Origin: Parvibaculum lavamentivorans DS-1
Lineage (GTDB): Bacteria > Pseudomonadota > Alphaproteobacteria > Parvibaculales > Parvibaculaceae
Direction of reading: 5' to 3'
Length of the DNA stretch: 64,000 bases
NCBI RefSeq assembly: GCF_000017565.1
Contig: NC_009719.1
Span: 2,711,001 to 2,775,000, forward strand
How positions within the stretch are numbered: the stretch's first letter is position 1; every line of letters starts with the position of its first letter. Of the stretch, positions 28,966 to 37,602 are shown piece by piece. Position numbers and translations under genes: made by a program. Under the pieces are notes generated by a model. It searched no databases and was not told where the DNA came from. It worked only from the letters and a program-made list of their open reading frames with translations.

Positions 28966-29649
28966 TCATGCCCGTAATGCCCAATCCGAAAGAAGCTTGT
29001 CTACATACATGTCGATGCCAGTCACGGTGTCGTTCGCAATGTGGCGCATCCGCTTCTCGATTTGGCAATCGTACGGTTTCAGGAGTTCCTTTATTTCGGC
29101 GTCGCTGCGACCGAGTTGCGCGGCTACGGCGACAATTTGGGCTACCCTGATCATATGATTACTACTTACCAACCACCGATTTGGTTCTAGGTCGGCAACA
29201 AGGAATGCGAGATAGGTCTCAAGATCAATGATGCTCTTGATGATCGGGAGTAAATTCCGGACAACAAAACCCATGACCAAATTCACCAGTTCGTCGCCGC
29301 TAGTATCGGGGACGCGAACTCTCGGAAAAGAGGTCCGCGAGAACTTATCCAGGCTTGCGAAGTGAAACGTCATGCTGCACTCCACAACAACATCACGTTC
29401 TTTCGCCCATAGCTGGAAGTTGGGGTGGCCATATTTCACCATTGCCTCAATGCCAAACTTCTGGGCATCAGGGTTCCGCAATCCGAATTGAGCCGTGAAG
29501 TACTGCCGGGAGTCTTGTCCGAAATAGAGAAAATGCTCGACTTCCGCCGTGCTCCATGTGGCGCGGTAAACGCTTTTCCTGAGGCGGTCGTAGCCGATTA
29601 CCGCCAGTTCTTTCTGGATCAAGGTGTCTTCAAACACGTTCAATCTCAT
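28966..29649 (-). CDS. Hypothetical protein, unknown family
   Basis: A 227-residue protein without signal peptide or clear TM segment. ATG 29649 is chosen because AGGACGAG lies just upstream; the frame continues to 29709 without a better start. It begins 'MRLNVFEDTLIQKELAVIGYDRLRKSVYRATW' and ends with a helical 'RSDAEIKELLKPYDCQIEKRMRHIANDTVTGIDMYVDKLL'. I recognise no domain. Base composition is AT-richer than the flanking chromosome and the gene sits between two copies of the same composite repeat, suggesting acquired DNA. Confidence 0.6.
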   Translation of the reverse strand: MRLNVFEDTLIQKELAVIGYDRLRKSVYRATWSTAEVEHFLYFGQDSRQYFTAQFGLRNPDAQKFGIEAMVKYGHPNFQLWAKERDVVVECSMTFHFASLDKFSRTSFPRVRVPDTSGDELVNLVMGFVVRNLLPIIKSIIDLETYLAFLVADLEPNRWLVSSNHMIRVAQIVAVAAQLGRSDAEIKELLKPYDCQIEKRMRHIANDTVTGIDMYVDKLLSDWALRA

Positions 29650-29841
29650 GTTCTCGTCCTGTTGGGACAGACGTCTCCCAAGGCAGATAGCGATACCTGC
29701 ACGTTCCAACTGTCCTTGGAGGACATACGGACGCAGTTGAATCTCACCAACTTGTTTTGACCTTAACTCCTATTGTTGGTCATGTGCATCGCCTCCGGCC
29801 TGTCTCTTATCCAATTCCGGCGGACCAGTCTTGCGAAGGGT

Positions 29842-30000
29842 AACGCCGCTTTGCGGCTTCTGGATTGCAGGGTCAAGCCCGGCAATGACGGTTGTATTGG
29901 GGGTTGTGGTTGTGGTGGGCGCTGCGACCCCCACCCGGAAAATCCGCGAAGCCGCGAATTTTCCGGCCTCCCCGCAAGGGGGAGGCAATCGCATGTTGTG
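29842..30000. repeat. Intergenic composite repeat (copy 2)
   Basis: Same order and orientation as the 28626-28782 copy: 'cgccgctttgcggcttctgg', a hairpin with 'gggtcaagcccggcaatgacggt', a GT-rich tract ('gggggttgtggttgtggtgggc'), then a large palindromic unit ('aaaatccgcgaa...ttcgcggatttt'-like) and 'gcctccccgcaagggggagg'. It fills most of the 360-base gap before the methyltransferase stop. Confidence 0.65.
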
Positions 30001-30009
30001 GCTTTTCAG

Positions 30010-30621
30010 CTAGCTGGGTTTCACGGCCTGAACGAACAGCCAATCCGTCGGTTTGCCGTCATAGCCGCTGCCGGCGGTTTCCTTGATTTCGATTTGGTGC
30101 CATGAGGCGCTCGCGGTGAGCCAGGCGGATAATTGATCCCTGGACGGATAATTGTAGTAGCGGCCGAAGCCGTCGCGGCCTTCGGCGTTGCCGCTCTTGA
30201 AGCTCGCGAAGAGGAGACCGCCGGGTTTCAGGGCGCGGTGGAGGCGGGCGAGGATGCCGGCCATGCCTTCGACGGGAACGTGAAGCAGCGAGGCATGGGC
30301 CCAGATGGCGTCGAAGGCTGCGACGTCGTCGATTTCCTCGAAGCGGGCGATGCGCACCGGTTTGCCGAGGCGGCGGGCGGCGATGGCGGCGAGGCCGGCG
30401 GAGCCGTCGAGGGGCGTTACCTCGAAGCCTGCTTCCATCATCGCCGCCGAGTGGCGGCCGTCGCCGGAGCCGAGGTCGAGGACGTGCGCGCCTTGTGCGA
30501 GGCGGGCGAGGAAGGGGTGGAGAAACGAGCCCACATCCGTCCTGTCGCCGCGCGCGGCATAGGCTTCGGCCTCCGTGTCGTAGAAGGCGAGGGTTTTGGT
30601 GTCGTGGTTTTTTTCAGTCAT
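30010..30621 (-). CDS. Class I SAM-dependent methyltransferase
   Basis: A 203-residue methyltransferase of the TehB/UbiE-like group. Motif I is 'VLDLGSGDGRHSAAMMEAGFEVTPLDGS' (~residues 45-72), motif II-like 'FDAIWAHASLLHVP' and post-motif 'ALKPGGLLFASFKSG'. Substrate unknown. ATG 30621 follows GGAGAGAG by about ten bases; ATG 30642 is an alternative. The last 12 residues recur as a degraded copy at 28799-28894. Confidence 0.87.
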   Translation of the reverse strand: MTEKNHDTKTLAFYDTEAEAYAARGDRTDVGSFLHPFLARLAQGAHVLDLGSGDGRHSAAMMEAGFEVTPLDGSAGLAAIAARRLGKPVRIARFEEIDDVAAFDAIWAHASLLHVPVEGMAGILARLHRALKPGGLLFASFKSGNAEGRDGFGRYYNYPSRDQLSAWLTASASWHQIEIKETAGSGYDGKPTDWLFVQAVKPS

Positions 30622-30652
30622 CCGCGCAGCTCTCTCCGGCATTCATATAGAA

Positions 30653-30677
30653 AAGCCCGCGCGTGAGGCGCGGGCTT
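30653..30677 (-). terminator. Rho-independent terminator of the lipoprotein gene
   Basis: A 10-bp stem (AAGCCCGCGC / GCGCGGGCTT) with a 5-base loop, followed on the reverse strand by TTTT. It lies 38 bases after the stop of the 30715-31230 gene. Its arms are nearly identical to the terminator at 31363-31390. Confidence 0.85.
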
Positions 30678-30714
30678 CGATCTCGTGCGGCGACCGGCAC
30701 ACCGGTCAACGCCC

Positions 30715-31230
30715 TCAGGCTTTCTTTTCCTTGACGATCTCGACGACCGACCTGATGAAGCCGACTTCGACATCTTCGATGGATGTGGACGCGCCATACA
30801 CTCCACCGAAGGCAAAGGTCTTCGACACTTCGTATTGAGCGAACGTCTTGCCCGCCGTGTCGATCAGAAAGACATCCGCCTCGATCTCGATCTGGCCGAG
30901 ACCTGCAAGCATGGCGCGGGCGAAGGCATTGCCTTCATCGTATTCGGTAAAGACGACCTTCATCGTCACGGGCGCCGTTTCACCCTCGGCCGCCATCATG
31001 TCGGCGGCCTGAAGCGCCAGTTCCCCCATCAACTTGCCCGCAATCCGATCTAGGTCGTATTGCGTTATCTGAACGCCGGATGCGGCCTCGGCCGTGACCT
31101 CCGCAATCTTGAGCGATGACTTCTGCTCCGGCGCGAGCGCCAGAACAGGAACAGGTTTCGATACGCTGTCGGCGCAGCCGGCCAGAATGGCCGCAACGCC
31201 GAGCAGGATCGCCACACCAAAAAATCTCAT
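30715..31230 (-). CDS. Putative lipoprotein, DUF4410-like
   Basis: A 171-residue protein with a signal peptide and lipobox ('AAILAGCADS', cysteine ~19). The mature part ('SLKIAEVTAEAASGVQITQYDLDRIAGKLMGEL', 'GQIEIEADVFLIDTAGKTFAQYEVSKTFAFGG') reads like the DUF4410 family of small envelope lipoproteins, which have no known function; this assignment is tentative. ATG 31230 has GGGGGA upstream and gives a normal signal peptide. Single gene with its own terminator. Confidence 0.75.
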   Translation of the reverse strand: MRFFGVAILLGVAAILAGCADSVSKPVPVLALAPEQKSSLKIAEVTAEAASGVQITQYDLDRIAGKLMGELALQAADMMAAEGETAPVTMKVVFTEYDEGNAFARAMLAGLGQIEIEADVFLIDTAGKTFAQYEVSKTFAFGGVYGASTSIEDVEVGFIRSVVEIVKEKKA

Positions 31231-31318
31231 GCTGAATCCCCCATTTAGATACCCGCAGAGAAGGTGCCGGAAAATTACGTTCTGGTGAAGCGTCAACTTC
31301 ACTGAGCATGACGCTTAT

Positions 31319-31343
31319 GGATCCCGGCTTTCGCCGGGATGAC
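31319..31343 (-). repeat. GTCATCCCGG palindromic repeat, single copy
   Basis: Reverse-orientation copy of the 8.2-8.4 kb repeat (GGATCCCGGC...GCCGGGATGAC). It lies between the lipoprotein gene and the MoxR terminator. Confidence 0.7.
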
Positions 31344-31362
31344 ACCTTGTTTTGGACATGAA

Positions 31363-31390
31363 AAAGCCCGCGCGGTGAGGCGCGGGCTTT
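31363..31390 (-). terminator. Rho-independent terminator after moxR
   Basis: An 11-bp stem AAAGCCCGCGC / GCGCGGGCTTT followed on the reverse strand by a T-run (TTTTTC). It is 170 bases after the moxR stop, with a partial composite repeat (31398-31458 and 31532-31550) in between. Confidence 0.8.
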
Positions 31391-31397
31391 GGTGGCT

Positions 31398-31550
31398 TGA
31401 AGAAGGAGTCTTTTCCTGACGCCGCTTTCGCGGCTTCTGGATTGCCGGCTTTTGCCCTTCGCTTGCGCTTCGGGCGTTCGAGGCTCGAAAAGGTCCACCG
31501 GACCTTTTCGTTCGCTATGCGAAACGCCTCTCACCCCGGCAATGACGAAG
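31398..31550. repeat. Partial composite repeat (copy 3), interrupted
   Basis: 31398-31458 matches the start of copy 1, including the leading 'tgaagaa.gagt.tttcc.gacgccgctt'. The second half ('ccccggcaatgacg') reappears only at 31532-31550. About 75 bases containing another palindrome (TTCGGGCGTTCG...and GGTCCACCGGACC) lie between, so this copy appears interrupted. Confidence 0.5.
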
Positions 31551-31561
31551 GAGAGAGGAGG

Positions 31562-32407
31562 CTAGTTCCTCTCGCGGCGGGCGAGGAAGGCGAGGCGTTC
31601 GAAGAGGTGGACGTCTTGCTCGTTCTTCAGGAGGGCGCCGTGGAGGGGCGGGATGAGTTTGGTGGGGTCTTTTTCGCGGAGCGTTTCCGGCGAGATGTCT
31701 TCCGAGAGGAGGAGCTTCAGCCAGTCGAGGAGTTCCGACGTCGAGGGCTTCTTCTTCAGGCCGGGGACTTCGCGGATCTCGTAGAAGATCGAGAGGGCTT
31801 CCTGCACGAGCTTGCCCTTGAGACCCGGGAAGTGGACGTCGATGATCGCCTTCATCGTGTCTTCGTCCGGGAACTTGATGTAGTGGAAGAAACAGCGGCG
31901 CAGGAACGCGTCCGGCAGTTCCTTTTCGTTGTTCGAGGTGATGATGACGATGGGGCGGATGTCGGCCTTGATGGTTTCGTTCGTCTCGTAGACGTAGAAT
32001 TCCATGCGGTCGAGTTCCTGAAGCAGGTCGTTCGGGAATTCGATATCGGCCTTGTCGATTTCGTCGATCAGCAGGATGGGGCGCTTCTTGCGCTCGAAGG
32101 CCTCCCAGAGCTTGCCCTTGGAGATGTAGTTGCGGATGTCCTTGACGCGCTCGTCGCCGAGCTGGCTGTCGCGCAGGCGCGAGACGGCGTCGTATTCATA
32201 AAGGCCCTGATGCGCCTTGGTGGTCGACTTGATGTGCCAGGTGATGAGCTCGGCGTCGAGCGCCTTCGCCACTTCCTCGGCAAGCACGGTCTTGCCGGTG
32301 CCGGGCTCGCCCTTGATGAGGAGCGGACGCTGCAGCGTGATGGCCGCATTGACGGCGACGCGCAGGTCTTCGGTGGCGATGTAATTCTTCGTACCCTCGA
32401 ACTTCAT
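31562..32407 (-). CDS. MoxR-family AAA+ ATPase
   Basis: A 281-residue AAA+ ATPase. Walker A is 'GEPGTGKT' (residues 33-40), Walker B 'ILLIDEIDKAD', and sensor 1 lies in 'PIVIITSNNEKELPDAFLRRC'. MoxR ATPases act as chaperones with a VWA partner; the CoxE-like VWA gene at 26002-27177 is the probable partner on the same strand. ATG 32407 follows GGGGAAAG and gives normal family length. The frame is open to 32704, but the extension has low-quality sequence. Confidence 0.92.
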   Translation of the reverse strand: MKFEGTKNYIATEDLRVAVNAAITLQRPLLIKGEPGTGKTVLAEEVAKALDAELITWHIKSTTKAHQGLYEYDAVSRLRDSQLGDERVKDIRNYISKGKLWEAFERKKRPILLIDEIDKADIEFPNDLLQELDRMEFYVYETNETIKADIRPIVIITSNNEKELPDAFLRRCFFHYIKFPDEDTMKAIIDVHFPGLKGKLVQEALSIFYEIREVPGLKKKPSTSELLDWLKLLLSEDISPETLREKDPTKLIPPLHGALLKNEQDVHLFERLAFLARRERN

Positions 32408-32682
32408 GGATATGGACTTTCCCCTGGACGCGGGAACAGACGCTTGATGCGCAGGCCGCCGCTTATCTAATTGCGAAACGGGTGTGAAGCTAATGGCTGA
32501 CACTGGCGGGTTCAAGGAAAACGCCTGTTCGTTTCGGAAGGGCATGGCCCCCGAAATTGGGAGGGAAAAGGGCGGTTTCGCCGCCGCCCCTGCGGCAATT
32601 TCTGCCGGGCAAAGGGCAGCAGGTACCCGGTGCGGGGAGGGTTCGTCCATCGTAACCCATTGAAAATGCTCAAATAAAACTA

Positions 32683-32698
32683 TGGCCCGCTCCTTGCT
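32683..32698 (+). promoter_or_regulatory. Sigma-54 promoter of flgE
   Basis: TGGCCCGCTCCTTGCT: GG at 32684-32685 and GC at 32696-32697 separated by ten bases, matching TGGCAC-N5-TTGCW with one difference. It is 64 bases before the flgE ATG, consistent with class III flagellar control in Caulobacter-like bacteria. Confidence 0.85.
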
Positions 32699-32761
32699 CC
32701 CCATGGTCCAGCACGTGTCCCGCCAGCGCCTTGCCGGGACCTACCGCATGGAGACAGGACC

Positions 32762-34126
32762 ATGAGTTTCTTTGGATCGATGACCACCGCCATCACGGGT
32801 ATTCGCGCCCAGTCGAGCGCGCTCGGTCACATCTCGGACAATATCGCCAATTCGCAGACCATCGGCTTCAAGCGGACGGACACGAATTTCCAGGACATCG
32901 TGACGGCTTCGACGAGCCGCAACCACCTTCCGGGCGCGGTGCTGGCAGCGCCTTCCTTCACCAATAATGTGCAGGGCTCGATCGACGCTTCCGAAGTGCC
33001 GACGCATATGGCGATCAACGGTTCGGGCTTCTTTGTCGTGTCGGCGCGGGTGGCGACGGTCGACGGCAACCCGGTCTTCGACAATGTGAACTACTACACG
33101 CGGCGCGGCGACTTCTCGATGGACAAGTATGGCTACCTCGTGAATGGCGGCGGCTACACGCTGCAGGGGCTGGCCATCGATCCGGTGACGGGCAATCCGG
33201 TAGGCGACACGCCGAGCCGCATCCAGATCAACCGCGATTTCCTGGCGGCGCGCACGACCTCGACCATCAGCTACAAGGCGAACCTGCCGGCCTGGCCGAA
33301 GACGGTGAACGCCGATCCGGCGATCGCCAACAGCGAGCTTCTGACGGTGGGCCGCTTCACGCCGGCGCTGGCCGATCTCAGCGTCATCTCGGCGGCGAAT
33401 GAAGACATCTTCCTCGACAACTCGCTCTCGGGCGGCGCGGTGACGGGCTATGACGAGCTTGGCGCACCGGCGAACGTCCAGTTCCGCTGGGCGAAGATCG
33501 ACAATGAGGATGGCGGCGGCGACACCTGGAACCTGTTCTACAAGACCAGCGACAGCGCGACCGGCGCGACCGACAAATGGGTGAATGTGGGGCAGGACTA
33601 TGCCTTTGACGGGCAGGGCCGGCTGACACCCGCCGTGGACTCGACGACGATTACCGGCCTGACGGTGAACGGCGTCAGCCTCGGCAATGTGACGCTCGAT
33701 CATGGCGCGTCGAACGTGACGCAGTTCGAGGACGATAACGGCACGGTGAAGACGACCGAGCTCGACCAGAACGGCTATCCCTCCGGCGAGCTTGTGAGCA
33801 TCGCGGTGTCGGAGAACGGGCGCATTACCGGCACCTATTCCAACGGCAAGACGGTGGACCTCGCGCAGGTTTCGCTGGCGACGTTCAATGCTTCCGACAA
33901 GCTGAAGAAGCTCGACGGCACGGCCTTTGCGGCGACGCAGGAATCCGGCGAGCCGATGCTTGGCGGCGGCGGCGACATCATCGCCTCGGCGCGGGAAGCA
34001 TCCAACGTCGATATCGCCGACGAGTTTTCCAAGCTGATCGTGACGCAGCAGGCCTATACGGCCGGTACGCGCATCGTGACGACGGCGGACGAACTTATCC
34101 GCGAAACGCTGAACATGAAGCGCTGA
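32762..34126 (+). CDS. flgE: Flagellar hook protein FlgE
   Basis: A 454-residue axial protein with the FlgE/F/G N-terminal motif ('MTTAITGIRAQSSALGHISDNIANSQTIGFKRTDTNF'), 'MAINGSGFFVVS', a long variable domain, and a C-terminal flg_bbr helix ('SNVDIADEFSKLIVTQQAYTAGTRIVTTADELIRETLNMKR'). It polymerises into the hook joining rod and filament. The sigma-54 promoter upstream should also serve flgK and flgL. Confidence 0.95.
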   Translation: MSFFGSMTTAITGIRAQSSALGHISDNIANSQTIGFKRTDTNFQDIVTASTSRNHLPGAVLAAPSFTNNVQGSIDASEVPTHMAINGSGFFVVSARVATVDGNPVFDNVNYYTRRGDFSMDKYGYLVNGGGYTLQGLAIDPVTGNPVGDTPSRIQINRDFLAARTTSTISYKANLPAWPKTVNADPAIANSELLTVGRFTPALADLSVISAANEDIFLDNSLSGGAVTGYDELGAPANVQFRWAKIDNEDGGGDTWNLFYKTSDSATGATDKWVNVGQDYAFDGQGRLTPAVDSTTITGLTVNGVSLGNVTLDHGASNVTQFEDDNGTVKTTELDQNGYPSGELVSIAVSENGRITGTYSNGKTVDLAQVSLATFNASDKLKKLDGTAFAATQESGEPMLGGGGDIIASAREASNVDIADEFSKLIVTQQAYTAGTRIVTTADELIRETLNMKR

Positions 34127-34203
34127 TGAGGGGCGCGGCGGGAGCCTCCACGGCACCCGGCGCGAACCGGCCGCTCTCAAGGTAAAAAGTTACAGGTCTC
34201 CAG

Positions 34204-36045
34204 ATGAGCCTTTCCTCCGCACTCGGCGCCGCAATGAGCGGGTTGAACGTCACCCAGGCCGGGATCGACGTTACCTCGCGCAACATCGCCAATGTCGGCA
34301 CGGCCGGCTACACCCGCAAGGTGCAGCAACAGGTGAACGCGCTGGCGGGCGGCGAGGGCATCGGCGTGCGGCGCGAGGCGGCGCAGCGCCAGATCGACGA
34401 ATTCCTGCAGCAGCAGCTCCGCACGGCATCGGCCGGATCGGCCTTTGCCAATGTGAAGGCGAACATGCTTGGCCGCGTGGACAGCATGTTCGGCACGCCG
34501 GACTCCAATTCCTCCATCGCGGGCGCGATCAGCGGGCTTGCGACGATGCTGCAGGAGCTGGCGGGCAACCCGGAATCGGACGCGGCGCGGCAATCGCTGC
34601 TGAACGAGGCGGGGAACCTGGCGGCGAAGCTGAACAACATGTCCGGCACCGTGCAGGAGATGCGGCTCGAAGCGGAGCGGAACATCGCGGCGGCTGTGGA
34701 GAGCGCGAATGCGCTGCTCGGCACCATCGCGGATGTGAACAACCAGATCGCGCAGCGCCAGGCGGGCAATCTTTCGGTCGGCGACCTGCAGGACAAGCGG
34801 GACATGGCCATCGACGAGTTGTCGAGGCTGATGGATGTGAAGGTCGTCAACCGCGACGACGGTACGGTGACGATATTCACGTCGGGCGGGCAATTGCTGC
34901 TCGACCGGACGCCTGTCGAACTGCGGTTCGACGAGCGCACGCAGATGGACCCGACATCGACGCGGGAAAATGGCGGGGTGGGCACCATCTCGCTGATTTC
35001 CGGCTCGAACAGCATCGACCTGCTGGCGGCGGGCGCCATCCGCTCCGGCGCTATTGCGGGCTTCGTATCGCTGCGCGACGATATTCTGCCGAAGGCGCAG
35101 GCGCAGCTCGACGAACTGGCGGCGCAACTGGCGCTGGCGCTTTCCGAGGAACAGGTGGCGAGCGAAGCGGCGGTGGACGGCGCGGCGACGGGCTTCGACA
35201 TCGACACCGCCTCGATGATGGCGGGCAACACGATCAGCCTCAGCTATACGGTGGGCGGCGTTACGCAGAACGTGACCATTGTGCGGGTGGACGATCCCGC
35301 GTCGCTGCCGCTTGCGAATGATTTCACGGCGAAGCCGAACGACATTGTGGTCGGCATCGACTTCAACCAGCCGATGGCGGGGATCATCGCGGACCTGCAG
35401 GCGGCTTTGCCGGCGGATGTCGTGGTGTCGAACCCGGGCGGCGATACGATCCGCTTTCTCGATGATGGCGCGGCGGGCAACAGCGACATCAATTCGGTGA
35501 GCGCGACCGTGACGCCGGCCGGACTGAGCGACGGGACGATGGGTATGGCGCTCTTCGTCGACGGCTCGGGCGGCAAGATCTTCTCCAACGAGCCGGGACA
35601 GAAGACGGGCTTTGCAAGCCGCATCCAGATCAATCCCGCGGTCGTGGCGGACGATACGCTGCTGGTTTCCTACGACACCGGCACGCCGCTGGGCGACGCG
35701 ACGCGGCCGCTGGAGCTTCTGAAGCGGCTGACCGGCAATGGCCGCGACTATGCGCCGGGGACAGGGATCGGCGGCACGTCGACGCCGTTCAACGGCTCGG
35801 TCGACGCCTTTGCGCGGCGGATCGTTTCGTTCCAGTCGGGGCAGGCGGCGAATGCGACGCGCGACGCGGAAGCGCAGCAGGTCGTGGCGTCCTCGCTGCA
35901 GGACCGTTTCGACGCGCAGACGGGCGTCAATATCGACGACGAGATGTCCAACCTTCTGTTGCTGCAGAACGCCTATTCGGCGAATGCGCGCGTCATCACC
36001 ACCATCAAGCAACTCTTCGATGTGCTTTTGAGCATCGGCAGGTAA
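34204..36045 (+). CDS. flgK: Flagellar hook-associated protein 1, FlgK
   Basis: A 613-residue protein with the FlgK start 'SLSSALGAAMSGLNVTQAGIDVTSRNIANVGTAGYTRK' and the C-terminal 'VNIDDEMSNLLLLQNAYSANARVITTIKQLFDVLLSI'. It forms the first hook-filament junction layer. It lies 77 bases after flgE and is followed by flgL after four bases, so the three are one operon. The middle has the usual low-conservation insert and no anomalies. Confidence 0.95.
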   Translation: MSLSSALGAAMSGLNVTQAGIDVTSRNIANVGTAGYTRKVQQQVNALAGGEGIGVRREAAQRQIDEFLQQQLRTASAGSAFANVKANMLGRVDSMFGTPDSNSSIAGAISGLATMLQELAGNPESDAARQSLLNEAGNLAAKLNNMSGTVQEMRLEAERNIAAAVESANALLGTIADVNNQIAQRQAGNLSVGDLQDKRDMAIDELSRLMDVKVVNRDDGTVTIFTSGGQLLLDRTPVELRFDERTQMDPTSTRENGGVGTISLISGSNSIDLLAAGAIRSGAIAGFVSLRDDILPKAQAQLDELAAQLALALSEEQVASEAAVDGAATGFDIDTASMMAGNTISLSYTVGGVTQNVTIVRVDDPASLPLANDFTAKPNDIVVGIDFNQPMAGIIADLQAALPADVVVSNPGGDTIRFLDDGAAGNSDINSVSATVTPAGLSDGTMGMALFVDGSGGKIFSNEPGQKTGFASRIQINPAVVADDTLLVSYDTGTPLGDATRPLELLKRLTGNGRDYAPGTGIGGTSTPFNGSVDAFARRIVSFQSGQAANATRDAEAQQVVASSLQDRFDAQTGVNIDDEMSNLLLLQNAYSANARVITTIKQLFDVLLSIGR

Positions 36046-36049
36046 GATC

Positions 36050-37543
36050 ATGCAGATTTCCACGCTCTCCCAATCTCTCGCGCTGCGCCAGTCGATCAAC
36101 AACATGCGGGCGCAGTTCGACGATCTGCAGCGGCAGTTGTCGACCGGGCTCAAGACGGACAGCTATGCGAAGCTCGGGACGGACCGCAACGTGGTGCTGT
36201 CGCTGTCGCACCAGCTCAACCAGATCTCGGCCTATACCAACACGATCTCGAAGACGCAGATGCGGATCGAGGTGATGTCGGACGCGCTGACGCGGGTGAA
36301 CAGCATTTCCAGCGAGATGAAGACGGGGGTGCTGACGTCGGGCTTCGAACTCGTCAACGGCAAGCAGACCACGGCGCAGATTTCGGCGGCGATGCAGTTC
36401 GACGAGATGGTCAACCTGATGAACCTGCAGGTGGAGGACCGCTATCTCTTCGGCGGCGTCGACACGCAGACGCGGCCGGTGGCGCTGCCGGACGAGATCA
36501 TGAATGGCAGCGGCGCCAAGGCGGGGCTGAAACAATTCATCGACGAGCGGGCGCAGGCCGATATGGGCGCGGACGGGCGCGGGCGGCTGACGCTCGGCAT
36601 AGCGGGCGCCACGGTGACGCTGGCGGAAGACGCGGCGCCGAGCATTTTCGGTTTCAAGCTCGAGGGCGCGACATCGACGCTGAGCAATGCGACGGTGACG
36701 GGACCGGCGGGGGCGCCCGCGGGCGTGGACGTCGAGTTCACCGGGCTGCCGGCGGCGGGCCAGCAGATCACGCTCGACATGCGGCTGCCGGACGGGACGA
36801 CGACAAAGGTGACGCTGAAGGCGACGATGGACAATCCGCCGGCGGCGGGCGAATTCACCATCGGCACCGACGCGGCGACGACGGCGGCGAATTTCCAGGC
36901 GGCGCTCGACACGGCGGTGCAGACGGAAGCAAGCGTCACGCTGAAGGCGGCATCGGCGGTGGAAGCCTCGAACAATTTCTTCGACTACCAGGCGGGCGGT
37001 TCGCCGCAGCGCGTGGACGGGCCGCCCTTCGCCTCGGCGACGGGGCTGCGGGACGCGACGGATGCCGACACGGTGTTCTGGTACAAGGGCGATCTCAGCG
37101 GCACGGCCGGAAACAACATGGTGGCGCAGATCGACAGCGGGCGGCAGGTGAGCTACGGCGCGCGGGCCGACCAGGCGGCGATCCGCGACACGCTGAAGAT
37201 GTCGGCGCTGCTGTCGGCGGTCGAGTATTCGGACGCGGACGATCTTTCGCAGCGCAAATCCTATGCGGCGCTTTCGACGCGGGTGGGCGACAAGCTCAGC
37301 TTCAAGGGCGTGCAGTCGCTCGAGAGCATCGTGACGGGGCTCGGCCTGACGGCGGCGACGCTTTCCAATACGCAGGACCGGCATGACCTGGTGATGGCGA
37401 CGTCGAACGAGCTGCTGGGCGACATACAGAATGCCGATGATTACGAGGTCGGCGTGAAGCTGACCATGCTGCAGACGCAGCTTCAGGCGAGCTATCAGGT
37501 GACGGCGATGCTGTCGCAGATGTCGCTGGCGAACTATCTCTAA
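36050..37543 (+). CDS. flgL: Flagellar hook-associated protein 3, FlgL
   Basis: A 497-residue flagellin-fold protein. The N-terminal helix region 'QSINNMRAQFDDLQRQLSTGLKTDSYAKLG' and the C-terminal helices 'LVMATSNELLGDIQNADDYEVGVKLTMLQTQLQASYQVTAMLSQMSLANYL' are the conserved FlgL/flagellin ends. It forms the second junction layer. The central ~300 residues include a beta-rich domain longer than in E. coli FlgL. It ends the flgE-flgK-flgL operon at a strong terminator. Confidence 0.93.
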   Translation: MQISTLSQSLALRQSINNMRAQFDDLQRQLSTGLKTDSYAKLGTDRNVVLSLSHQLNQISAYTNTISKTQMRIEVMSDALTRVNSISSEMKTGVLTSGFELVNGKQTTAQISAAMQFDEMVNLMNLQVEDRYLFGGVDTQTRPVALPDEIMNGSGAKAGLKQFIDERAQADMGADGRGRLTLGIAGATVTLAEDAAPSIFGFKLEGATSTLSNATVTGPAGAPAGVDVEFTGLPAAGQQITLDMRLPDGTTTKVTLKATMDNPPAAGEFTIGTDAATTAANFQAALDTAVQTEASVTLKAASAVEASNNFFDYQAGGSPQRVDGPPFASATGLRDATDADTVFWYKGDLSGTAGNNMVAQIDSGRQVSYGARADQAAIRDTLKMSALLSAVEYSDADDLSQRKSYAALSTRVGDKLSFKGVQSLESIVTGLGLTAATLSNTQDRHDLVMATSNELLGDIQNADDYEVGVKLTMLQTQLQASYQVTAMLSQMSLANYL

Positions 37544-37565
37544 GGCTCACGGCGGATGAAAGAAG

Positions 37566-37595
37566 AAGGGCTCGCGGTTGCGGGCCCTTTTTTAT
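37566..37595 (+). terminator. Rho-independent terminator after flgL
   Basis: Stem AAGGGCTCGC / GCGGGCCCTT (one GU pair), loop GGTT, then a T-run, 22 bases after the flgL stop. Confidence 0.85.
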
Positions 37596-37602
37596 TGCGG
37601 CA

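Noticed and set aside
34177-36153. 658-codon reverse-strand open frame over flgK
   Set aside because: Antisense to flgK, Arg-rich and without motifs.
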